Of a DNA stretch of 14,535 bases, positions 6,683-14,107 are shown one piece after another; positions within the stretch are counted from its first letter, which is position 1, and each line of letters opens with the position of its first letter. The stretch covers positions 1 through 14,535 of the forward strand of contig JAEWWF010000078.1 in the NCBI GenBank assembly GCA_023396465.1, given 5' to 3'. The notes under the pieces were generated by a model that ran no database searches, was not told the DNA's origin, and saw only the letters and a list, made by a program, of their open reading frames with translations. A program made the position numbers and the translations under genes. Source of the DNA: Pseudomonadota bacterium (GTDB lineage Bacteria; Pseudomonadota; Alphaproteobacteria; Rhodospirillales; Rhodospirillaceae).

Positions 6683-6745
6683 TGATGGGGCGGGGCGGGG
6701 CCGTGGGGCAAGTGTTCCCGGCGGCCCCGTCCTGTCGCCATCATC
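6681..6745. terminator. Nested dyad across convergent gene ends, probable bidirectional terminator
   Basis: The outer arms GATGATGG (6681-6688) and CCATCATC (6738-6745) and the inner arms GGGGCCG (6697-6703) and CGGCCCC (6722-6728) are each perfectly complementary. The structure spans the stop of the RcdA-like gene and the stop of the last permease gene, which converge here only 58 bp apart. There is no T-run on either side, so classic Rho-independent termination is not certain. Confidence 0.4.
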
Positions 6746-7619
6746 CCCGTCCCGTCTGGCTGGCCCGCCGCTTCACTTCATAGAGCACGGCGCCGACGAT
6801 GGTGATGCCGATGAGAATGACCCCGAGGGCGTTGACGGCCGGTGTCAGGCCGGTACGGACCTGGCTCGCCAGATAGACCGTCAGCGTGGTGTCGAGCCCC
6901 TTCACGAACAGGGTGGTGTTGTAGTTCTCGAAGCTTTGCAGGAAGGCGAGCACCGCCGCGGCACCCAGCGCCGGCATCAGGAAGGGCAGGGTGATGCGGC
7001 GAAACACCTGGGCGTGGCTGGCGCCCAGGTCTAGCGCCGCTTCCTCCAGCCCCGGATCGAACCGCTGCATGCGGGCCAGCACCATTAGCATGACATAGCC
7101 GGTGATGAAGCTCGCTTGCGCCAGGATGGTCAGCACCACGCCGCCAGCCATGCCAAAGGCGCGGTCCCAGAAGATCAGCGTCGAGATGCCAATGATGACC
7201 CCCGGCGTCAGCAGCGGCGACACCATCAGGGCATAGACGATATTGCGGGCCCGCGCGTGCAGGCTGCTCAACAGCAGGGCGGCTGCGACACCGGTCGGCA
7301 GCGACACGGCCACCACGCCGGCCCCGACCGCCACGCTGGTCCACAGAGCCTCCCACATCAGACGGTCGTCGAGCAGCACGCCGAACCACTTGGTCGTCGT
7401 GCCCACCCACGGCAGCACGGTCGGGAAGCGGCTGTCGTTGAAGGTCGCCGCCGACATGATGGCGAGCGGCAGGAACAGGTAGGCGAAGAACAGCACCAGA
7501 TAGAATCGTGTCAGCCCCCGCCGCAGGCGCTCGGCGCCCGAGGTGGCGGAGCGACGGGGGGCACGGGGCGCCTGGGCTTCGGCCAGGGTGGCGAGGTGAT
7601 CGGGGGCCACGTCGGTCAT
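6741..7619 (-). CDS. potC: ABC transporter permease, PotC/PotI-like
   Basis: This is an inner-membrane permease of 292 aa in the spermidine/putrescine-type importer family. About 35 cytoplasmic residues rich in Ala/Arg precede the first membrane segment (FYLVLFFAYLFLPLAIM, about 39-55), and further hydrophobic segments follow to the end. The conserved EAA loop that contacts the ATPase is visible as EEAALDLGA at residues 192-200, followed by the usual R-x-x-x-P pattern (FRRITLPFLMPAL). The ATG at 7619 overlaps the stop of the preceding permease gene by four bases (ATGA), with GGGGGA about nine bases upstream. It is the last gene of the operon and ends in the convergent terminator region. The family is clear; the substrate depends on the binding protein. 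Confidence 0.93.
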   Translation of the reverse strand: MTDVAPDHLATLAEAQAPRAPRRSATSGAERLRRGLTRFYLVLFFAYLFLPLAIMSAATFNDSRFPTVLPWVGTTTKWFGVLLDDRLMWEALWTSVAVGAGVVAVSLPTGVAAALLLSSLHARARNIVYALMVSPLLTPGVIIGISTLIFWDRAFGMAGGVVLTILAQASFITGYVMLMVLARMQRFDPGLEEAALDLGASHAQVFRRITLPFLMPALGAAAVLAFLQSFENYNTTLFVKGLDTTLTVYLASQVRTGLTPAVNALGVILIGITIVGAVLYEVKRRASQTGRG

Positions 7620-8500
7620 TTCGCGATATCCCCCAGCCGCACCTTGAACAGCTTCAGCATGAGCAGGATGAACCCAAGGCAGAGCAGCAGCAGGATGAAG
7701 GCATAGGCCGATCCCTGTTGCCAGTCGCCGCCCTCGAAGAACCAGTTGTAAATGATCTCCGTGAACCACCGGCTGCCCGGCGACCCCAGCAGCGCCGGCA
7801 CGGCGTAGGAGCCGGCGGCCAGCATGAAGGTCATGATGCAGCCCGTGGCGATGCCCGGCTTGGCATGCGGGATGACCACCCGCCAGTGAATGCGCGGGAT
7901 GGAGGCGCCAAGGTCGCGTGCCGCCTCGATCTGGTTGCGGTCGAGGCTTTCCATGGCGGAGTAGAGCGGGAAGACCATGAACAGGATATAGGCGTAGACC
8001 ATGCCGAGGATGACGCCGACGTCGCCCTGCTTCAGGTCGATGGGTTCGCCGATCAGGCCAAGCGCCATCAGCGCCTCGTTGATCGGGCCGCCGCGTGACA
8101 GCAGGATGTACCACGCGAAGGTGCGCAGGATCTCGTTCACCCAATAGGGGATGATGAGCAGCACCACGAACAGGCCCGCCCTCGGCCCGCGCGCCACCTG
8201 CGCCATGTAATAGGCAATGGGATAGCAGACCAGGAAGGTGATGACGGTGACAAGCCCGCTCGCCCAGATGGTCTTGACGAAGATGGCGAGGTGGATCTGA
8301 TTGCCCCACAGCGTCTGGTAGTTCTTGAGCGTCCAGACGTCCTTCTCGGTGCCGATGTCGCGGGGCAGCAGGTTGAAGCGGAAGGAGTAATCCACCATCA
8401 CCAACTGGGGCAGGATGACCATCACCACCACCCACCACACGCACAGCAGCAGGATGATGCCGGCCAGCGGCCAGCCGTAGCGGCGGACGAGGGTGGTCAT
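7616..8500 (-). CDS. potB: ABC transporter permease, PotB/PotH-like
   Basis: This 294-aa inner-membrane permease pairs with the PotC-like subunit. The first membrane segment (about residues 10-30) is followed by a periplasmic loop and then by further helices. The EAA motif appears as EAARDLGAS at residues 192-200, followed by the typical W-R-V-V-I-P-H-A-K-P-G continuation. IIPYWVNEILRTFAWYILL (115-133) is a well conserved stretch in PotB relatives. The ATG at 8500 overlaps the stop of the ATPase gene by four bases and has GGAGG about eight bases upstream. It is the third gene of the four-gene importer operon. Confidence 0.94.
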   Translation of the reverse strand: MTTLVRRYGWPLAGIILLLCVWWVVVMVILPQLVMVDYSFRFNLLPRDIGTEKDVWTLKNYQTLWGNQIHLAIFVKTIWASGLVTVITFLVCYPIAYYMAQVARGPRAGLFVVLLIIPYWVNEILRTFAWYILLSRGGPINEALMALGLIGEPIDLKQGDVGVILGMVYAYILFMVFPLYSAMESLDRNQIEAARDLGASIPRIHWRVVIPHAKPGIATGCIMTFMLAAGSYAVPALLGSPGSRWFTEIIYNWFFEGGDWQQGSAYAFILLLLCLGFILLMLKLFKVRLGDIAK

Positions 8501-9627
8501 GCCACGGCCTCCGCCTCGGCGGCGGTGGTGCCCAGGTCGCCGGCCGGGGCAGGCAGGACCACCGCTTCATGCGGGCGGAAGGCGACCACCGTGGTTTCGC
8601 CGATATCGGGGCGCAACCCGTCGCTGCCGGTATGAACCAGGTGGGCGCTCAGACGGTGTCCGCTGGCGGTGATGAGCGAGTAGAGCGCGAAGGCCCCCTC
8701 GAAGGCCCGGTCGGCCACCGTGACGGTAATGCGGTTTTCCGCCACGCTGGCATCGTTCGGCGGAATGATTCGCATGCGCTCCGGGCGGGCGAACAGGATG
8801 ACGGTATCGCCGCCGTGCACGCCGGGGCCGGCCCGTGCCACCAGCCGTCCGGCCGGGGTGTCGACGCAGGCAAGACCGTCGAGAATGTCGGTGACGCGGC
8901 CGGGGAAGCGGTTGTTCTCGCCCACGAAACCGGCCACGAAGGGGCTGAGCGGATCGTCATACAGGCGTTCGGGGGTGTCCACCTGCTCGATGCGGCCGAC
9001 ATCCATCACCGCCACCCGGTCGGACATGGCCAGGGCCTCACCCTGGTCATGGGTGATGTAGATGAAGGTGACGCCGGTGCGCTTTTGCAGCGACCGCAGT
9101 TCCGACCGCATGTGCTGGCGCAGTTTCAGATCGAGCGCCGACAGCGGCTCGTCCAGCAGCAGCACCTGCGGCTCCACCGCCAGGGCACGGGCGATGGCGA
9201 CGCGCTGCTTCTGGCCGCCGGAGAGATCCGAGACGCGCTTGTCGCCGATGCCGGGCAGGGCCACCAGTTCCAGCAATTCATCGGCCCGCTTGCGGCGGGC
9301 GTCGCGGCGCACGCCGCGCACCTCCAGGCCGAAGGCGATGTTCTCGGCCACCGTCATCAGCGGGAACAGGGCGAGGTTCTGGAAGATGAGCGTGGTCGGT
9401 CGCCGGTTGGGACCGAGCCCGCGCATGTCCTGGCCGCCGATGCGCACCACGCCCTCGGTCGGTTCGATGAAGCCGGAGATCAGGCGCAGGAGGGTGGTCT
9501 TGCCGCAGCCCGACGGGCCGAGGAAACTGAAGAACTCGCCGCCGTTGATGGTCAGGTGGGCGTCGCGCACGGCGGTGAAGTCGCCGAAACGCATGGTGAC
9601 GTGGTCGAGATCGACGCTCTGGCTCAT
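8497..9627 (-). CDS. potA: ABC transporter ATP-binding protein, PotA/PotG-like
   Basis: This 376-aa cytoplasmic ATPase drives the importer. It has Walker A GPSGCGKTT at 37-45, the Q-loop glutamine at 83, signature LSGGQ at 135-139, Walker B VLLLDE at 155-160, D-loop SALD at 163-166 and switch histidine H193. Residues from about 235 to the end form the TOBE-type regulatory domain found in PotA/FbpC-like ATPases. All catalytic motifs are intact. The ATG at 9627 has GAGG four bases upstream. The gene is separated from the upstream binding-protein gene by 73 bp containing a very stable hairpin. Its 3' end overlaps potB by ATGA. Length and architecture match the polyamine-type family, though close relatives transport other substrates. 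Confidence 0.95.
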   Translation of the reverse strand: MSQSVDLDHVTMRFGDFTAVRDAHLTINGGEFFSFLGPSGCGKTTLLRLISGFIEPTEGVVRIGGQDMRGLGPNRRPTTLIFQNLALFPLMTVAENIAFGLEVRGVRRDARRKRADELLELVALPGIGDKRVSDLSGGQKQRVAIARALAVEPQVLLLDEPLSALDLKLRQHMRSELRSLQKRTGVTFIYITHDQGEALAMSDRVAVMDVGRIEQVDTPERLYDDPLSPFVAGFVGENNRFPGRVTDILDGLACVDTPAGRLVARAGPGVHGGDTVILFARPERMRIIPPNDASVAENRITVTVADRAFEGAFALYSLITASGHRLSAHLVHTGSDGLRPDIGETTVVAFRPHEAVVLPAPAGDLGTTAAEAEAVA

Positions 9628-9649
9628 GGGGCCTCGTCAGAAACGGGGA

Positions 9650-9684
9650 CGGCCGCCCGCGCGCCGAAGCAGCGCGGGCGGCCG
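9650..9684 (-). terminator. Strong intercistronic GC hairpin between binding protein and ATPase genes
   Basis: The 13-base arms at 9650-9662 and 9672-9684 (plus-strand core GGCCGCCCGCGC) are perfectly complementary around a 9-nt loop. The hairpin begins 16 bp after the binding-protein stop and ends 22 bp before the ATPase start. There is only a weak pyrimidine run after it on the transcribed strand. In many binding-protein operons such a hairpin protects the upstream mRNA and limits read-through, so the binding protein is made in excess. That role is inferred here. Confidence 0.7.
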
Positions 9685-9700
9685 GTCCTCACGGGACAGA

Positions 9701-10834
9701 TCAGGCCGACAGGAAGCGGTCCTGGTACTCGTTGCGGATGGCCACATAGGCCGGATCCTGCACCGGCCACCACCACAGCTTGTCCAGCGCATCGGCCGGA
9801 TAGGCTTCGGTGACGAAGGACTTCCAGGTCTCGCCCAGCTTGTCCTCGGCGCCGACCGAGGCGCTGGCGATGCCGCTCTTCTCGGTGTACATGGCGCCCG
9901 CTTCCGGGGTGTAGAACCAGTTGATGAAGGCATAGGCCTGTTCAAGGTTCTCGGCGCCGACCGGGATGCTGAAGCCTTCCATCCACGCCAGGGCGCCTTC
10001 CTTCGGCGCCATGAAGCCGATGGGCAGGTTCTCCTTCTGAAGGGCGTAGGCGGTGGAATCCCAGGTCTGGCCCAGCACCGCGCCGTTGGTGCGGAAGGCG
10101 CCCTGGGCCTCGTTCTCGTTGGTCCAGAACTGCACCACGTTCTTCTTCGCCTTCACCGCTTCGGCCAGGATGGCGTCGAAGTTGGCGCGGGCGACGGCTT
10201 CGTTGCCGGGCTTGAACTGGTCCATCAGCGGGTGCGGCAGCTTGCCGATGCTCTCCAGGTACAGGCCGATGCCGATCAGCGAGGAATGGCCGCGCAGGGT
10301 GACCTTGCCGCCCAGGTCGTCGCGCAGCAGGTCGCCATAGGACAGGGTGCCGTATTCCGCCTTCACCTTGTCGCGGTTGAAGGCCAGCGCCTCGGTGCCC
10401 CAGTCGGACGGCACCTGATAGCGCTTGCCGTCGATCATGGCGCCGCGCGTTTCCGATCCCTTCACCAGCGCGGACACCACGCCATCCCACTTGATCTTGC
10501 CATCGTCGAGCGGCTGGATCAGGCCGAAGTCGACGTAGTTCGGCACGCGGTCGACGGTCGGCCAGATGATGTCGAAGCCACGGCCCTTGGTGGCGCGCAG
10601 CTGGTTCAGCAGTTCGTCGTTGGTGCCATAGGGGGTGTAGGTCGGCTTAATGCCGGTGGCCTTCTCGAAGGCGGCGAGCATGTCGTCGGAGATGTAGCCG
10701 GCCCAGGCGAAAATCTTCACCTCGCCAGAGGAGGCGCGGGCGTTGCGGACGATGGCGGGAGCGGCCAGAACGGCGGCGCCGGCGGCGGACGCCTTCAGCA
10801 GCGTGCGGCGGCTCAGCGGAGACAGGACGGTCAT
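9701..10834 (-). CDS. potD: Periplasmic substrate-binding protein, PotD/PotF family, Tat-exported
   Basis: This is a 377-aa binding protein for the importer. The N terminus carries a twin-arginine signal (SRRTLLK at 8-14), a hydrophobic stretch and a likely cleavage site after ARA at 34, so it is probably exported folded. The mature part has the PotD-like fold pattern: W44 and Y47 in FAWAGYISDD, PSDWGTEALAFN (142-153), a TWDSTAY segment (257-263) and WMEGFSIP (284-291). By manual alignment, the acidic pair that holds the polyamine in E. coli PotD falls within RGHSSL (181-186), where no acid is present. The later binding Asp is Glu286. Transport of a standard polyamine is therefore doubtful. 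The ATG at 10834 has AGAGGA nearby upstream. It is the first gene of the operon. Confidence 0.9.
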   Translation of the reverse strand: MTVLSPLSRRTLLKASAAGAAVLAAPAIVRNARASSGEVKIFAWAGYISDDMLAAFEKATGIKPTYTPYGTNDELLNQLRATKGRGFDIIWPTVDRVPNYVDFGLIQPLDDGKIKWDGVVSALVKGSETRGAMIDGKRYQVPSDWGTEALAFNRDKVKAEYGTLSYGDLLRDDLGGKVTLRGHSSLIGIGLYLESIGKLPHPLMDQFKPGNEAVARANFDAILAEAVKAKKNVVQFWTNENEAQGAFRTNGAVLGQTWDSTAYALQKENLPIGFMAPKEGALAWMEGFSIPVGAENLEQAYAFINWFYTPEAGAMYTEKSGIASASVGAEDKLGETWKSFVTEAYPADALDKLWWWPVQDPAYVAIRNEYQDRFLSA

Positions 10835-10955
10835 GATGTTTCCTCTCTTGCGGTTGGAGGATGATAAGGCCGAACCCGCCGTGCGCCTTGTGTACGCTTG
10901 CGCGAAACCTCCGGCGAGTGTTCGCCCTCCCTTATACCGGCGACATGCGAAAGCT

Positions 10956-10986
10956 TTATGACGCCTGCGTTACAGATTTATGTCAA
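10956..10986 (-). promoter_or_regulatory. Possible promoter of the importer operon
   Basis: On the minus strand a perfect -35 hexamer TTGACA (plus 10981-10986) is followed by TCATAA (plus 10956-10961). The spacer is 19 bp, longer than usual. It lies about 120 bp upstream of the binding-protein start in a locally AT-richer patch. The 294-bp spacer up to copA at 11129 holds no gene. A long antisense frame through it is a shadow of copA. Confidence 0.25.
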
Positions 10987-11061
10987 TGACGACGAAGCTC
11001 GAATTATCACAGGCATTTAGGTGCCGGCTTCCCCTTCCGGGCGTGAGGCGGCGCAAGGCCC

Positions 11062-11092
11062 TTGACCTTCCAGCCGCTGGAACGCCCACATT
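11062..11092 (+). promoter_or_regulatory. CueR-type copper-responsive promoter and operator of copA
   Basis: A -35 element TTGACC (11062-11067) and a -10-like CACATT (11087-11092) are separated by 19 bp, the over-long spacer typical of MerR-family promoters. The spacer contains the perfect dyad TTCCAG-CCG-CTGGAA (11068-11082). This closely resembles known copA/CueR operators, which read ACCTTCC...GGAA. CueR would bind the spacer and untwist the promoter when Cu+ is present. The cognate regulator is encoded at 13567. Confidence 0.88.
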
Positions 11093-11102
11093 GGGAGCAA
11101 CA

Positions 11103-11117
11103 TTCCAGTTTTGGGAA
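11103..11117 (+). promoter_or_regulatory. Degenerate second copy of the CueR-type dyad near the copA ribosome site
   Basis: TTCCAG-TTT-TGGGAA (11103-11117) has the same 15-bp length and the same left half as the operator at 11068-11082. Four of six bases agree in the right half. Centre-to-centre distance is 35 bp. It lies downstream of the predicted transcription start and 11 bp before the copA ATG. It may be a weak second binding site, part of a leader hairpin, or chance. Confidence 0.3.
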
Positions 11118-11128
11118 GGATCAGGACA

Positions 11129-13570
11129 ATGACCGACCAGACCGCCGCCGCAGAGTCGCTGGCGCTCGCTGCCGGGTCGGCGATGGCTCGAGTCGCGCTG
11201 CCGGTGCGCGGCATGACCTGCGCCGCCTGCGCCACGCGCCTGGAGCGGGTGCTGACCAAGACGCCGGGGGTGGGCGCGGCGCAGGTGTCGCTGGCCGCCG
11301 AGCGCGCCGACATCCGCTATGACCCCGCCGCCGTCGCCGTGCCCGATCTGGCGGCGACGGTGGACCGCGCCGGTTTCTCGGTGCCTGAGTCTACCCTCGA
11401 CCTCGCCATCTCCGGCATGACTTGCGCCGCCTGTGCCGCCCGCATCGAGCGGGTGGTGGGCAAGCTGCCGGGAGTGAGGGGCGCCGCCGTCAACCTGGCG
11501 ACGGAGCGGGCTTCGGTCACCGTGCTTGACGGCGTTGCCGGCGCGACCGATGTGATCGCCGCCATTCGCCGCGCCGGCTTCGATGCGGCGCCAGCGGTTT
11601 CCGGCGCCGCGGCGGCGGAGGAGGCGGAGCGCCGCCGACAGGCCGAAAACCGGCGTGAACTGCTGGTTCTGGCCGCCGCTGCCGTGCTCACCCTGCCGCT
11701 GGTGGGCGGCATGGTGGCGGAGCTTTTGGGCGGCGCCATGCTGCCCGGCTGGTGGCAGCTGGCGCTGGCGACGCCGGTGCAGTTCGTCATCGGCTGGCGC
11801 TTCTACACCGGCGCCTGGAACAGCCTGAAGGGCGGCGCCGGCAACATGGATGTGCTGGTGGCGCTCGGCACCAGCGCCGCCTGGGGCCTCTCCACCTGGC
11901 GGGTGCTGGCCGGCGACAATCACCACGGCCTTTACTTCGAGGCGGCGGCGGTGGTGATCACCCTGGTGCTGCTCGGCAAGGTGCTGGAGGCGCGGGCCAA
12001 GCGCGGCGCCGCGTCGGCCATCCGGGCGCTGATGAAGCTGCGGCCGGAAACGGCGCGGGTGGAGCGCGACGGTGCGGTGGTGGAGGTACCGGCCGAACTG
12101 GTCGCCGCCGACGACATCGTGGTGGTCCGCCCCGGCGAGCGCCTGCCGGTGGACGGCGTGGTGGTGGAGGGTCGCACCTCGGTCGACGGAAGCCTCATCA
12201 CCGGCGAGAGCATGCCGGTGACCAGGGAGCCGGGGGAGGCCGTCACCGGCGGCGCCATCAACGGCGAAGGATTGATCCGCGTGCGCGCCACGGCGGTGGG
12301 GGCGGAAAGCACGCTCGCCCGCATCATCCGGCTGGTGGAGAACGCCCAGGCGTCCAAGGCGCCGGTGCAGAAGCTGGTGGACCGCATCTCGGCCATCTTC
12401 GTGCCGGTGGTGGTGTCGCTGGCGGTGCTCACCTTCCTCGGCTGGTGGCTTGTGGGTGGGGCGCCGGAGGCCGGTTTCGTCGCCGCCGTGTCGCTGCTGG
12501 TGATCGCCTGCCCCTGCGCCCTCGGCCTCGCCACACCCACCGCCATCATGGTGGCGACGGGCATGGCGGCGCGGCGCGGCATCCTCATCAAGGACGCCGA
12601 GGCGCTGGAGCGCGCTCATGATGTCACCGCCGTCATTTTCGACAAGACCGGCACCCTGACCGAAGGCCGCCCGTCGCTCACCGACGTCGCCGCCGCCCCC
12701 GGCGCGACCGAGGACGAGGTGTTGCGCCTGGCCGCCGCCGCCCAGCAGGGCAGCGAGCATCCGCTGGCGCGGGCGGTGCTGACCGCCGTGTCGGAACGCG
12801 GACTGGCGCTGCCGCCGGTGGCCGAGTTCCAGGGCCTGGCCGGGCGCGGCCTGGCGGCGGTGGTGGAGGGGCGGGCGATCCTGCTCGGCTCGCCGCGTCT
12901 GATGCGCGAGCGGTCGGTGGAGACGGCGCCGCTGGCCGAGCGGGCGGCGGCGCTGGAGGAACAGGGCCGCACCATCATGTGGCTGGCGCAGGCCGACGGC
13001 CGCCTGCTCGGCTTCCTGGCCGCCGCCGACACGGTGAAGGACAGCGCCCGTGGCGCCGTCGCCGCCCTTCAGGCGGCTGGCGTGGTGCCGGTGATGCTGA
13101 CCGGCGACAACCCCCGCGCCGCCCAGGCGGTGGCCGCCGCCCTCGGCATCGAGCGGGTGGTGGCCGAGGTGCTGCCGGAGGACAAGGCGGCCGAGGTCGG
13201 CCGCCTGAAAGCCGAGGGGCATGTGGTCGCCATGGTCGGTGACGGTGTCAACGACGCTCCGGCCCTGGCCGCCGCCGATGTCGGCATCGCCATGGGCACC
13301 GGCACCGACGTCGCCATGCACACCGCCGGCATCACCCTCATGCGCGGCGATCCCGGCCTGCTGCCCGATGCGCTGGGGCTGTCGCGCCGGGGTTATGCCA
13401 AGATCCGCCAGAACCTGTTCTGGGCCTTCGCCTATAACGTGGTGGCGCTGCCGCTGGCGGCGGCCGGCATGCTGTCGCCGGTGATCGCCGGGGCGGCGAT
13501 GGCCTTCTCCAGCGTCAGCGTGGTGTCCAATTCTCTGCTGCTGCGGCGGTGGAAAGGGGGTGCGGCATGA
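11129..13570 (+). CDS. copA: Copper(I)-exporting P1B-type ATPase
   Basis: This 813-aa inner-membrane pump expels Cu+ (and probably Ag+) from the cytoplasm. Two N-terminal metal-binding domains each carry GMTCAAC (residues 28-34 and 96-102). The membrane metal site is CPC at 461-463, with YN at 769-770 and MAFSS...NS at 791-802 in the last two helices, the pattern of the Cu+ subgroup. The catalytic parts are TGES (358-361), the phosphorylated Asp in DKTGT (505-509), SEHP (542-545), TGDN (658-661) and GDGVND (704-709). All key residues are intact and the length is normal. I use ATG 11129; a TTG six codons earlier in frame would lie inside the second dyad. The gene sits directly behind the CueR-type promoter, and its stop overlaps the cueR start by ATGA. 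Confidence 0.98.
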   Translation: MTDQTAAAESLALAAGSAMARVALPVRGMTCAACATRLERVLTKTPGVGAAQVSLAAERADIRYDPAAVAVPDLAATVDRAGFSVPESTLDLAISGMTCAACAARIERVVGKLPGVRGAAVNLATERASVTVLDGVAGATDVIAAIRRAGFDAAPAVSGAAAAEEAERRRQAENRRELLVLAAAAVLTLPLVGGMVAELLGGAMLPGWWQLALATPVQFVIGWRFYTGAWNSLKGGAGNMDVLVALGTSAAWGLSTWRVLAGDNHHGLYFEAAAVVITLVLLGKVLEARAKRGAASAIRALMKLRPETARVERDGAVVEVPAELVAADDIVVVRPGERLPVDGVVVEGRTSVDGSLITGESMPVTREPGEAVTGGAINGEGLIRVRATAVGAESTLARIIRLVENAQASKAPVQKLVDRISAIFVPVVVSLAVLTFLGWWLVGGAPEAGFVAAVSLLVIACPCALGLATPTAIMVATGMAARRGILIKDAEALERAHDVTAVIFDKTGTLTEGRPSLTDVAAAPGATEDEVLRLAAAAQQGSEHPLARAVLTAVSERGLALPPVAEFQGLAGRGLAAVVEGRAILLGSPRLMRERSVETAPLAERAAALEEQGRTIMWLAQADGRLLGFLAAADTVKDSARGAVAALQAAGVVPVMLTGDNPRAAQAVAAALGIERVVAEVLPEDKAAEVGRLKAEGHVVAMVGDGVNDAPALAAADVGIAMGTGTDVAMHTAGITLMRGDPGLLPDALGLSRRGYAKIRQNLFWAFAYNVVALPLAAAGMLSPVIAGAAMAFSSVSVVSNSLLLRRWKGGAA

Positions 13571-13980
13571 ACATCTCCCAGGCAGCGAAGAAGTCCGGCG
13601 TGCCGGCCAAGACCATCCGCTATTACGAGAGCATCGACCTGATCCCCGAGGCCGGACGCACCGCCAGCGGCTATCGCGTCTACACCGACAAGGACGTGGA
13701 GCGGCTGCGGTTCATCCAGCACGCCCGTGGCCTGGGGTTCGCGGTGAAGGACGTGGCCGATCTGCTGGCCCTGTGGCAAGACCGCGCGCGCGCCTCGGCC
13801 GACGTCAAGGCACTGGCCGCCCGGCGGGTGGAGGACATTGACCGCAAGATCACGGAATTGCAGTCCATGCGCGACACGCTCACCCACCTGATGGACCGCT
13901 GCCACGGCGACGACCGCCCCGATTGCCCCATCCTGGAAAGCCTGGCCGATGCCAGCGGCGACCGTGGCGGCTGCCACTAA
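13567..13980 (+). CDS. cueR: Copper-responsive MerR-family activator
   Basis: This 137-aa dimeric transcription activator senses Cu+. The N-terminal winged-helix domain (MNISQAAKKSGVPAKTIRYY) is followed by a long dimerisation helix (about 75-110) and a metal loop. Cys112 and Cys120 (C-x7-C, CHGDDRPDC) and Ser77 occupy the same numbers as in E. coli CueR, where they define monovalent-metal sensing. The C terminus ends GGCH, a common extra in this subfamily. The ATG at 13567 overlaps the copA stop by four bases and has AAGGGGG seven bases upstream; an earlier in-frame start at 13549 is less likely. Because it follows copA in one transcript, it should be driven by the promoter it activates, giving positive feedback on its own level. 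Confidence 0.97.
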   Translation: MNISQAAKKSGVPAKTIRYYESIDLIPEAGRTASGYRVYTDKDVERLRFIQHARGLGFAVKDVADLLALWQDRARASADVKALAARRVEDIDRKITELQSMRDTLTHLMDRCHGDDRPDCPILESLADASGDRGGCH

Positions 13981-14059
13981 AGATCGCGGAGAATGAAACT
14001 TTCCGGCGACTCTTCAAGCCTCTGGACGAAAGTGCTAAGGTCGCGGTGCAAGCGGTGGC

Positions 14060-14079
14060 GGCGGTGTCCGTCCACCGCC
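14060..14079 (+). terminator. Hairpin after copA-cueR, possible terminator
   Basis: GGCGGTG (14060-14066) and CACCGCC (14073-14079) pair perfectly around a 6-nt loop. The hairpin lies about 80 bp after the cueR stop and about 30 bp before the next start. There is no T-run, so it may be a weak terminator or part of the next gene's leader. Confidence 0.25.
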
Positions 14080-14107
14080 CGTCGCCCTTCCCGCAGGATG
14101 TGTTTTC

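Noticed and set aside
9062..10864. 600-aa plus-strand frame across the ATPase and binding-protein genes
   Set aside because: It spans two genuine minus-strand genes and the hairpin between them, and has no domain.
10970..13321. 783-aa minus-strand frame antisense to copA
   Set aside because: Long only because of extreme GC bias; His/Gly/Arg-rich, and copA has every catalytic motif on the plus strand.
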